Shown one piece after another: positions 5,320 to 11,004 of a stretch of DNA of 11,004 bases; the first letter of the stretch is position 1, and every line of letters begins with the position of its first letter. Both the position numbers and the translations under genes were made by a program. The stretch comes from Gammaproteobacteria bacterium. Its GTDB lineage: Bacteria > Pseudomonadota > Gammaproteobacteria > SURF-13. The notes beneath the pieces were generated by a model. That model did not search any database and had not been told where the DNA came from. It was given only the letters and a program-made list of their open reading frames with translations. The stretch spans positions 2,742-13,745 of the forward strand of contig JAMCTV010000038.1 of NCBI GenBank assembly GCA_023381235.1, given 5' to 3'.

Positions 5320-6594
5320 TAATTCCCTCGCCGCCGCCGCCAAAGCCAGGCGCGCGATCACGCCGTAGGCGTAGAAGCGATTGGGATTGGCGTCCGGGGT
5401 TTGCGTGGCGTCGGGGTTGTTGCAGCTTTCGGCGAAGGCGAGCGGCTCGAAATAGCTGCCGGGAGCGTTGAGGTTTTCATCCGTGCCGCGATTCTGGTGC
5501 ACGCGGTAAAAGCCGCCCACCACGAACTGGTTAATCATGTACACTACCGGTTCGGCCACCGCTTCACCCCAGCTCTCGAAGGTATACACGCCTTCCTGCA
5601 GGATCACCTTGCTCACTGCCTGGCCGCCCTTGGAGGCCGCCATTTTGGTGCGCTGTTTGCGGTTGAGATCGCGCACCTCGTCCGCCGCGCGCACCGTCAT
5701 CACCCCCATGCCGTAAGTCCCGGCGTCGGCCTTGACCACAACGAACGGCTTGTGCGGCAGGCGGTATTCGTCGTATTTACGCTGGATGGCGGCAAGCAGC
5801 GCGTCCACGTTTTTGGCCAGACAGTCCTCGCCCTCGCGCGTCATGAAGTTGATCTCGCCGCACTGGCGGAACAGCGGGTCTATCAGCCAGGGGTCTATGT
5901 CTATCAATTCGGCGAATTCGGTTGCTACTTGTTGATAATGGGTGAAGTGCGTGGACTTGAGGCGGTTGGACCAGCCCAGCGCAAGCGGCGGAATCACCGG
6001 CTGCTCCAGGCCTTCCAGTACCGGAGGCCTTCCTTCCGACAGATCATTGTTGAGCAGTACCATGCACGGGCTGAAGTCCTTTACCCCTATCCGGTTGCCG
6101 CTGCGCAGAAGCGGCTCCATGCGCAGGCTCTGCCCGGAGGGCAGGGGGATGTCGCGTATCTGTTCAAGATTGGGTATCAGCGAACCGATGCGGACGTCAT
6201 ATCCCGCCTTTTGAATAATGTCGCGCAGCGTGGCCAGGCTTTCCAGGTAATACACGTTGCGCGTGTGGCTCTCGGGGATGAGCAGCACCTTGGCGGCCTG
6301 CGGACAGGTGCGCTCGATGGAGGTCTGCACCGCCTGCACGCACAGCGGCAAAAAGGCCGGGTTGAGATTGTTGAAACCGGCCGGGAACAAATTGGTGTCC
6401 ACCGGCGCCAGCTTGTAACCGGCGTTGCGCAAGTCCACCGAGGCGTAAAACGGCGCCGGTGTGGCGCGCCACTGCGTGCGCAGCCAGTGCTCGATCTGGG
6501 GCTGCCGCGTGAGCAGGTGCGACTCCAAATCCAGCAACGGCCCGCTCAGCGCCGTTGTAAGATGGGGTACCCTTGCCAAGGCATCCTGATTCAT
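5296..6594 (-). CDS. gshA: Glutamate-cysteine ligase, A. ferrooxidans type
   Basis: This 432-aa enzyme makes gamma-glutamylcysteine from Glu and Cys with ATP, the first step of glutathione synthesis. It belongs to the proteobacterial GshA family typified by Acidithiobacillus ferrooxidans, not the E. coli type. Landmarks: SVDLRNAGYKLAPVDTNLFP (52-71), NNLNPAF (75-81), LLIPESHTRNVYYLESL (104-120), CMVLLNNDLSEGRP (177-190), IDPWLIDPLF (233-242) and VVVKADAGTYGMGVMTV (285-301, probable nucleotide-binding loop). The end is unusual: after ARELKQ the last residues VASDK and the stop are encoded by TAGCAAG-type heptamers, and GshB ends with the same five residues. The ATG at 6594 lies about 35 nt from a possible extended -10 promoter. 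It is first in the minus-strand cluster and divergent from pilG. Confidence 0.93.
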   Translation of the reverse strand: MNQDALARVPHLTTALSGPLLDLESHLLTRQPQIEHWLRTQWRATPAPFYASVDLRNAGYKLAPVDTNLFPAGFNNLNPAFLPLCVQAVQTSIERTCPQAAKVLLIPESHTRNVYYLESLATLRDIIQKAGYDVRIGSLIPNLEQIRDIPLPSGQSLRMEPLLRSGNRIGVKDFSPCMVLLNNDLSEGRPPVLEGLEQPVIPPLALGWSNRLKSTHFTHYQQVATEFAELIDIDPWLIDPLFRQCGEINFMTREGEDCLAKNVDALLAAIQRKYDEYRLPHKPFVVVKADAGTYGMGVMTVRAADEVRDLNRKQRTKMAASKGGQAVSKVILQEGVYTFESWGEAVAEPVVYMINQFVVGGFYRVHQNRGTDENLNAPGSYFEPLAFAESCNNPDATQTPDANPNRFYAYGVIARLALAAAARELKQVASDK

Positions 6595-6635
6595 AGACTC
6601 GATCTAAATCTTGAAGTTGGCCGGAATCCGCGGGC

Positions 6636-6644
6636 ATCATACCA
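6636..6644 (-). promoter_or_regulatory. Possible extended -10 promoter for gshA
   Basis: On the minus strand the sequence reads TGG-TATGAT, a TGn extended -10 hexamer. It would place transcription start near 6629, leaving a leader of about 35 nt before the gshA ATG. I see no good -35 box at 17 bp, as expected for an extended -10 type. This is inferred from consensus only. Confidence 0.4.
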
Positions 6645-6726
6645 CAGGGAGACTTGCAACTTCGGGATCAGGTTAAAAATGGTGTCGCAAGATGCGGATA
6701 GTCCTGTTGTTCTTGATCGGCTAATC

Positions 6727-6756
6727 TTGTCAAGATGGCGTAAACAGGGGTACTAT
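6727..6756 (+). promoter_or_regulatory. Possible sigma-70 promoter for pilG
   Basis: TTGTCA (6727-6732) and TACTAT (6751-6756) are separated by 18 bp and each matches the sigma-70 consensus at five and four positions respectively. Start of transcription would fall near 6763, very close to the AGGAGG ribosome binding site (6763-6768), giving an unusually short leader of about 16 nt. That tight spacing is the main reason for caution. The 184-bp region 6595-6778 shows nothing else I can assign. Confidence 0.35.
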
Positions 6757-6778
6757 CTGGGCAGGAGGACGATTGAGG

Positions 6779-7219
6779 ATGTCTACCATGGTCTTACAAC
6801 CGGGCGCCGAGATACCGGCGGCTGACGCCGATCTGTTGTTTCAGGGTATGCGGGTGATGGTCATAGATGACAGCAAGACCATCCGGCGTACCGCTGAGAC
6901 CCTGCTCAAGAAGGTCGGCTGCGAGGTGGTGACCGCCGACGACGGCTTCGAGGCGCTGGCCAAAATCGCCGATCAGCGCCCGCACATCATCTTCGTGGAC
7001 ATCATGATGCCGCGTCTCGACGGCTACCAAACCTGTAGCCTGATCAAACGCAACCAGGATTTCAAGAAGACTCCCGTCATCATGCTGTCCAGCAAGGACG
7101 GCCTGTTCGACAAGGCGCGCGGCCGCATCGTCGGCTCCGAAGAGTACCTCACCAAACCGTTCACCAAGGAAGAATTGCTCGGCGCGATCCGGCGCCATGT
7201 TGCGAAGGAGGCATCGTAA
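6779..7219 (+). CDS. pilG: PilG, CheY-like response regulator of twitching motility
   Basis: This 146-aa single-domain receiver of the Pil-Chp system is phosphorylated by ChpA and controls type IV pilus extension and cAMP-linked responses in Pseudomonas. The receiver site is intact: acidic pocket D30-D31 in VMVIDDSKTIRR, phospho-acceptor D74 in HIIFVDIMMPRLDGYQT, switch Ser104 in VIMLSSKDG, and K126 in YLTKPF. The stretch DSKTIRRTAETLLKKVGC is nearly invariant in PilG. AGGAGG at 6763-6768 sits 10 nt before ATG 6779. TTG 6773 and ATG 6788 are alternatives. The N-terminal tail of about 23 residues before the receiver is somewhat longer than in Pseudomonas PilG. First gene of the pilGHIJ(K) operon. 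Confidence 0.95.
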   Translation: MSTMVLQPGAEIPAADADLLFQGMRVMVIDDSKTIRRTAETLLKKVGCEVVTADDGFEALAKIADQRPHIIFVDIMMPRLDGYQTCSLIKRNQDFKKTPVIMLSSKDGLFDKARGRIVGSEEYLTKPFTKEELLGAIRRHVAKEAS

Positions 7220-7282
7220 GACTGCATATGGACAAGGGGTTTCAAAATGGACTTGTTTAACCACTAGAGGAGTGAGGTGACC

Positions 7283-7648
7283 ATGTCGCGTATTTTAATT
7301 GTGGATGATTCTCCTACCGAGTTGCACGTGCTCAAGGGCATGATGGAAAAAAACGGTCACCAGGCGCTGACCGCCGCCACCGGTGAAGAGGGCATCATCA
7401 AGGCCAAGCAGGAGAGGCCGGACTTGATATTGATGGACGTGGTGCTGCCCGGCATCAGCGGTTTTCAGGCCACGCGCCAGATTACCAAAGACCCAGACAC
7501 AAGCAACATTCCGGTTATCATCGTCACTACCAAGGACCAGGAGACGGACCGCGTGTGGGGCTTGCGCCAGGGCGCCAGGGATTACGTCGTGAAGCCGGTC
7601 AATGAGGCGGACATCATCGGCAAGATCAAGACTGTCTTGCAGAAGTAA
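7283..7648 (+). CDS. pilH: PilH, CheY-like response regulator
   Basis: This 121-aa receiver protein is the second Pil-Chp regulator. In Pseudomonas it favours pilus retraction and/or acts as a phosphate sink opposing PilG. Catalytic residues: D8-D9 (ILIVDDSPTE), phospho-acceptor D52 (LILMDVVLPGISGFQATRQ), Thr82/83 (IIVTTKDQETD) and K104 (YVVKPVNE). The block PVIIVTTKDQETDRVWGLRQGARDY is characteristic of PilH. ATG 7283 gives MSRILIVDDSP, matching the family start. GTG 7277 two codons upstream is an alternative. The ribosome binding site lies in GAGGAGTGAGG (7267-7277). It follows pilG by 63 bp, with no terminator seen. Confidence 0.95.
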   Translation: MSRILIVDDSPTELHVLKGMMEKNGHQALTAATGEEGIIKAKQERPDLILMDVVLPGISGFQATRQITKDPDTSNIPVIIVTTKDQETDRVWGLRQGARDYVVKPVNEADIIGKIKTVLQK

Positions 7649-7666
7649 AGGCGCCGGTAAGTGAGT

Positions 7667-8218
7667 ATGCATATGGCCAGCGTGACCCGATTACAGCCGT
7701 TGGCCGTGTTGCGCGAGATCGAGCAGCGCGCCAAACGCCACGCCAGGGGTTTGCCGCTCAAGGTGGAGGTGAAAAAGACCTGGCCTGGGGTGGCGTTCCG
7801 CATCGGTGACAACCACATGGTGGCGCCGCTCAATGAAGTGCACGAGGTGCTGACCTATCCCCGCCTCACCGCAGTGCCGGGCGCCAAGCCATGGGTCAAG
7901 GGCGTCGCCAATATCCGCGGCAGCCTGCTCCCCATCATCCATCTGCCGGCCTATCTCGGCATCCACTCCGATCCGCCCAACCGGCGTACGCGCCTGCTGG
8001 TGGTGCAGCACGGCGGCGTGTACGCGGGGTTGATGGTGGACGAGGTGCTGGGCATCAAGCACTTCGAGGAAGAGGAACGCCTGAACGAATTGCCGCCTAC
8101 GGCGGACGCTACCCACCCTTATCTGGTGGGCGCTTACCTGCGCGACGGGCAATATTGGCGCGTGTACAGTACACACCGCCTGGCGCAGAATCCACTTTTC
8201 CTGCAGGCCGCTGTGTAG
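7667..8218 (+). CDS. pilI: PilI, CheW-like adaptor of the Pil-Chp system
   Basis: This 183-aa CheW-domain protein (about residues 36-178) would bridge the receptor PilJ to the kinase ChpA at the inner membrane. Family features: GVAFRIGDNHMVAPLNEVHEVL, the strongly conserved PGAKPWVKGVANIRGSLLPIIHLPAYLG, and GLMVDEVLGIKHF. The order pilG-pilH-pilI-pilJ confirms the identity. The start is ambiguous: GTG 7661, ATG 7667 and ATG 7673 lie within 12 bp, and none has a strong Shine-Dalgarno sequence (only weak GGTAAGTGAG). I chose the first ATG. It begins about 18 bp after the pilH stop. Confidence 0.93.
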   Translation: MHMASVTRLQPLAVLREIEQRAKRHARGLPLKVEVKKTWPGVAFRIGDNHMVAPLNEVHEVLTYPRLTAVPGAKPWVKGVANIRGSLLPIIHLPAYLGIHSDPPNRRTRLLVVQHGGVYAGLMVDEVLGIKHFEEEERLNELPPTADATHPYLVGAYLRDGQYWRVYSTHRLAQNPLFLQAAV

Positions 8219-8237
8219 CGGCATAGCTTTGAATAAA

Positions 8238-8300
8238 TTCGGCATTTTTTAGATTAAAGGAGTACGCCATGAAACTGTCATTCAATATGGGAAAACGTCC
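8238..8300. repeat. Internal partner of the right-end inverted repeat (pilJ start)
   Basis: This stretch covers the pilJ leader, its ribosome binding site and first codons. It recurs in reverse complement at 10941-11004 with one extra base in the terminal copy. The internal copy is in its natural context and is taken as the original. Confidence 0.9.
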
Positions 8301-10314
8301 CAAGGCCCAGAAACAACTGGTTCATGTGGTTGGCGCAGTGCTGCTGATGTGCTTGATCGGGTTCGCCGCAGTCTTCATCTACACCACGCAGCAAAACGCG
8401 CAAATCACGCGTTACCTCAGCACCACATCCGATTTGCGGCTCTACTCGCAGACGATGACGGGTAACGCCACCGCGGCGGTGGCTTCATTCAGCGGCGCCG
8501 GCTTCGCGGAGCTCAAATTCTCGCGCGACGAGTTCGCCAAGGCGCTGGACCTGCTGCAGAGGGGCGATCCGGCCACGGGTCTCAAGCCCTCGCCCAAGGA
8601 GGTGGCCAAAGAATTGCAGACACTGGACGCGAACTGGCAGGGTTTCCGCTTCTCGATTGATGAAATGGTGGCCGAGGAGGAATTGTTCGTGACCATCGGC
8701 GAGTTCCTCGCCACCATCAACCAGGTCGGTCCGGTGTTTACGGCGGACACGGAACAGGTGGTCAAGATGCTGGCGGCCAGCGGCGCCTCCACTGCGGACA
8801 TCCTGCGCGCTGGCGATCAGATGCGCTTGAGCCACAGTATTCTTAACCACATGAACCAGTTGTTTCTGGTGAGCCAGAATTCCACCGAGGCCGCGCACGC
8901 CATTGAGCAGATCATCAGCGAGGTTGACGCGTTCAAGCGCACCCTCGACGCCATGCAGGGCAAGGGCGACGGCAGCGCGAACGTGACCCCGGTGAGCGAC
9001 CCCGCGATACTGCTGAAGCTGGGTGAAACCGCCACCCTGTTCCAGGCCGTTACCCGCCTCAATGATTACATCCAGGAAAAATTCGGCGAGGTGTACCGCG
9101 TGAAGGATGATGCGCAGGTGATCTTCGTTAATGGCCAGGCCCTGCTGTCTGCTGCCGAAGACCTGGGTCTTGCTTATCAGACACTGCAGGCCGGATTGCG
9201 CACGCTGAACCTGTTCGGCTATGCGCTGGGTGTGCTGGCGCTGTTGTGCATGATTTCGATCGGCTACCTTATGCGCCGTGAGGCATCCGAGCGCGCGGCC
9301 AAGGCGGAACAGCAGAACAGTAAAAACCAGGAGGCCATTCTCACCCTGCTGGATGAGATGGTCGGCTTGCAGGACGGTGATCTTACCGTCAGGGCGACCG
9401 TGACCGAGGCCTTCACCGGCGCTATCGCGGACGCGGTGAACTCCGCCATAGACTCGTTACGCTCGCTGGTGCGCGGCATTAACGAAACCACCGTGCACGT
9501 GGCGAGCGCGGCGCAGGAAACCCAGACCACCGCCATGCATCTGTCCGAGGCGAGCAATGAACAGGCGGCGCGCGTGGCCGAGGCCAGCGCGGCGATCAAC
9601 GAAATGGCGGTTTCGATTCAGGAGGTGGCGGCCAACGCCAACGAGTCGGCCCAGGTAGCGCAGAATTCGGTGCAAATCGCCAATCAAGGCGCACAGGCGG
9701 TGCAGAACACCATCCAGGGCATGGACAGGATCCGTGAACAAATCCAGGAGACTTCCAAGCGCATCAAGCGCCTCGGTGAAAGCTCGCAGGAGATCGGTGA
9801 AATCGTGGAACTCATCAGCGACATCGCCGACCAGACCAACATTCTGGCGCTGAACGCCGCCATCCAGGCGGCCATGGCGGGCGAGGCGGGCCGCGGCTTC
9901 GCGGTGGTGGCCGACGAGGTGCAGCGCCTGGCGGAACGCTCCGCCAACGCCACCAAGCAGATAGACGCCCTGGTAAAAACCATTCAAGGCGACACCAGCG
10001 AGGCGATCGGCGCCATGGAGCAGAGCACCAGCAACGTGGTGGCCGGAGCCAAGATCGCGCACAACGCCGACGAGTCGTTGAAGGAGATTGAAAGGGTGTC
10101 CAATCACCTGGCTGAACTGGTGCAGAACATTTCGCACGCCGCGCGCCAGCAGTCCGCCGCCTCGGCCAATATCTCCGACACCATGAACGTGGTGCGCGAG
10201 ATCGCCACGCAGACTTCGGTGGGCAGCACCGAGGCCGCCGCTTCGGTGGGTAATCTTGCCGATCTTGCCAATGAACTGCGCAAGTCGGTGGCGGGCTTCA
10301 AGCTGCCGGCCTGA
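8269..10314 (+). CDS. pilJ: PilJ, methyl-accepting chemotaxis receptor for twitching
   Basis: This 681-aa receptor is almost the length of P. aeruginosa PilJ (682 aa). Layout: cytoplasmic N-terminus, TM1 at about 18-38 (VHVVGAVLLMCLIGFAAVFIY), a periplasmic sensor region of about 39-312 with PilJ-type helical modules, and TM2 at about 314-336 (LNLFGYALGVLALLCMISIGYLM). A HAMP-like linker and a long coiled-coil signalling domain follow (about 400-678). The kinase-contact hairpin is at about 507-565, with IADQTNILALNAAIQAAMAGEAGRGFAVVADEV. Typical receptors have AAIEAARAGE, and the Q/M substitutions here are PilJ-like. It senses surface contact or pilus state and signals through PilI to ChpA. 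Strong ribosome binding site AAAGGAG (8256-8262) before ATG 8269. The first 32 bp of the gene are duplicated in inverse at the right window end. Confidence 0.96.
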   Translation: MKLSFNMGKRPKAQKQLVHVVGAVLLMCLIGFAAVFIYTTQQNAQITRYLSTTSDLRLYSQTMTGNATAAVASFSGAGFAELKFSRDEFAKALDLLQRGDPATGLKPSPKEVAKELQTLDANWQGFRFSIDEMVAEEELFVTIGEFLATINQVGPVFTADTEQVVKMLAASGASTADILRAGDQMRLSHSILNHMNQLFLVSQNSTEAAHAIEQIISEVDAFKRTLDAMQGKGDGSANVTPVSDPAILLKLGETATLFQAVTRLNDYIQEKFGEVYRVKDDAQVIFVNGQALLSAAEDLGLAYQTLQAGLRTLNLFGYALGVLALLCMISIGYLMRREASERAAKAEQQNSKNQEAILTLLDEMVGLQDGDLTVRATVTEAFTGAIADAVNSAIDSLRSLVRGINETTVHVASAAQETQTTAMHLSEASNEQAARVAEASAAINEMAVSIQEVAANANESAQVAQNSVQIANQGAQAVQNTIQGMDRIREQIQETSKRIKRLGESSQEIGEIVELISDIADQTNILALNAAIQAAMAGEAGRGFAVVADEVQRLAERSANATKQIDALVKTIQGDTSEAIGAMEQSTSNVVAGAKIAHNADESLKEIERVSNHLAELVQNISHAARQQSAASANISDTMNVVREIATQTSVGSTEAAASVGNLADLANELRKSVAGFKLPA

Positions 10315-10338
10315 GGCAGCCGCCGTTGAGGATGCTTG

Positions 10339-10959
10339 ATGAGCGCTGCTCCGCACACTCTGTCCCGGCACGCATCCTCCGTCATGGAGGACGCGGAGTT
10401 CGGGCGCTGGACAGCTTTGCTTAAGGAACGCCTGGGCCTAAGCCTCGCTCCGGAGCGCAAATCGTTTCTGGTGACCAATCTGCGCCTGCGCATGCGCGAG
10501 ATCGGCTGCCGGGACTTCGCGGCCTATTACGATTATCTCAATGAGGGGGCGCACGGCGCCGCGGAGTGGGCGGTGCTGATAGACCGGCTCACGGTGCACG
10601 AGACGCGCTTCTTCCGCGACGCCCAAACCCTGGAGTGGCTGGCGCGCGAATTCCTGCCGCGTTACACGCAGGCGCACGACGCACAGGGAAGAGCGCTAGC
10701 GAAGGGTCCTGCTAGTGTCGCGGGAGGCAGGACGCCGGGAGCGACTGCCGGCGCGCTCACGCTTAACGCCTGGAGCGCGGGCTGCGCCACGGGGGAGGAA
10801 GCCTACAGCTTGGCCATCGTGCTGGACCAATTCCTCACCGGGAGAGGGGGCGAATACTATTTCGGCGTCAGCGCCAGCGATGTGAGCCTGGCGGCGCTTG
10901 CCGCCGGGCGCAGCGGCATTTACAGCGCACGCCGCCTGAAGGACGTTTTCCCATATTGA
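10339..10959 (+). CDS. pilK: CheR-type methyltransferase (PilK-like), 3' end replaced
   Basis: This SAM-dependent protein-glutamate methyltransferase would methylate PilJ. The N-terminal CheR helical domain covers about 15-95, with the conserved LIDRLTVHETRFFRD (80-94). The SAM-binding motif I is NAWSAGCATGEEAYSLAI (143-160), followed by YFGVSASDVSLAALAAG and GIYSARRLKDV (193-203). CheR proteins are normally about 270-290 aa. Native sequence stops at about residue 203 (base 10946); the last FPY and stop come from the inverted pilJ-start copy, so the C-terminal half of the catalytic domain is not in the window. Residues about 113-136 (DAQGRALAKGPASVAGG onward) are the in-frame 69-bp element, sitting between the two domains. 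ATG 10339 has GAGGA 6 nt upstream; TTG 10336 is an alternative. Confidence 0.88.
   Translation: MSAAPHTLSRHASSVMEDAEFGRWTALLKERLGLSLAPERKSFLVTNLRLRMREIGCRDFAAYYDYLNEGAHGAAEWAVLIDRLTVHETRFFRDAQTLEWLAREFLPRYTQAHDAQGRALAKGPASVAGGRTPGATAGALTLNAWSAGCATGEEAYSLAIVLDQFLTGRGGEYYFGVSASDVSLAALAAGRSGIYSARRLKDVFPY
10677..10745 (+). repeat. 69-bp in-frame palindromic element, copy 2 (within cheR/pilK)
   Basis: This second copy of the element at 3582-3650 differs at two positions (10696 c for a, 10734 g for a). Here it is read sense as DAQGRALAKGPASVAGG and onward. Excision of exactly 69 bp would join RYTQAH to AGALTLNAWSAGC in frame, the expected CheR interdomain linker. It shares the terminal CGAC and the GTCCTGC/GCAGGAC dyad with copy 1. 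Confidence 0.88.
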
Positions 10960-11004
10960 ATGACAGTTTCATGGCGTACTCCTTATAATCTAAAAAATGC
11001 CGAA
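10941..11004. repeat. Terminal inverted copy of pilI-pilJ junction (fold-back end)
   Basis: Bases 10941-11004 are the reverse complement of 8238-8300 with a single inserted base (ATTATAAGG against ATTAAAGG). The first six bases, GGACGT, fit both the native cheR sequence (LKDV codons) and the pilJ copy, so the junction carries up to 6 bp of microhomology. This is typical of fold-back chimeras. Confidence 0.9.

Noticed and set aside
5918..5936. GTTGCTACTTGTTG inside gshA as another heptamer copy
   Set aside because: It encodes QQVATEF within a well-aligned family region of GshA and has fewer than two full units, so chance similarity is more likely.
5401..6825. A 474-aa open frame on the plus strand opposite gshA
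   Set aside because: Its translation has no recognisable domain and a composition rich in Arg/His/Gln/Val, typical of the antisense of a GC-rich gene. The minus strand encodes a clear, full-length GshA family protein.
8229..8255. Internal promoter TTGAAT...TAGATT before pilJ
   Set aside because: The spacer is only 15 bp and the AT-rich stretch mainly accommodates the pilJ ribosome binding site. The evidence is too weak to annotate.
1..11004. Terminal inverted repeats marking a linear replicon or a transposon
   Set aside because: The two ends do not match each other. Each instead matches an internal segment near its own end. No transposase or telomere gene is present, and fold-back chimeras explain them better.

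Overview
The window looks like a contig from a GC-rich gammaproteobacterium. As I recall it, the gene order matches the Pseudomonas aeruginosa PA0402-PA0412 neighbourhood (yqgF, yqgE/algH, tonB3, gshB, then divergent pilG-pilH-pilI-pilJ-pilK). A gshA of the Acidithiobacillus ferrooxidans type replaces the enterobacterial one. That fits a sulfur- or iron-oxidiser-like or Chromatiales-like lineage, but the taxon is an inference.

Layout. The minus strand, read from about 6594 leftward, carries gshA, gshB, apbE, a NusG-domain-II protein (EetA-like), a Gx-transporter-family membrane protein (EetB-like, frameshifted), tonB, yqgE and ruvX. The plus strand carries pilG, pilH, pilI, pilJ and the start of a cheR/pilK methyltransferase gene. 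A 184-bp divergent promoter region (6595-6778) separates the two. The left half combines glutathione synthesis, a flavin-transfer/membrane-redox trio, a TonB energy transducer and housekeeping genes. The right half is the Pil-Chp chemosensory system that controls type IV pili and twitching.

The most unusual aspect is that repeats enter coding sequence. (i) A 69-bp palindromic element (67/69 identical) lies in frame inside both apbE and cheR and is read in opposite orientations. (ii) Arrays of the heptamer TAGCAAG flank gshB in inverted pairs. They supply an identical V-A-S-D-K-stop tail to GshA and GshB and most of the hydrophobic part of the ApbE signal peptide. (iii) A C6/G6 dyad is translated in the N-terminus of the EetA-like protein. 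(iv) A perfect 14-bp tandem duplication frameshifts the EetB-like gene.

Both window ends are fold-backs. Bases 1-83 are a perfect inverted copy of 1503-1585 (inside tonB). Bases 10941-11004 are an inverted copy of 8238-8300 (the pilJ start). As a result ruvX and cheR end in foreign sequence, and their apparent C-termini are not native. Amplification or assembly chimeras are the simplest explanation. I found no tRNA, rRNA, CRISPR array or complete insertion sequence, and no wholly new multi-gene system. The strongest candidate for something undescribed is the in-frame 69-bp element together with the heptamer arrays.
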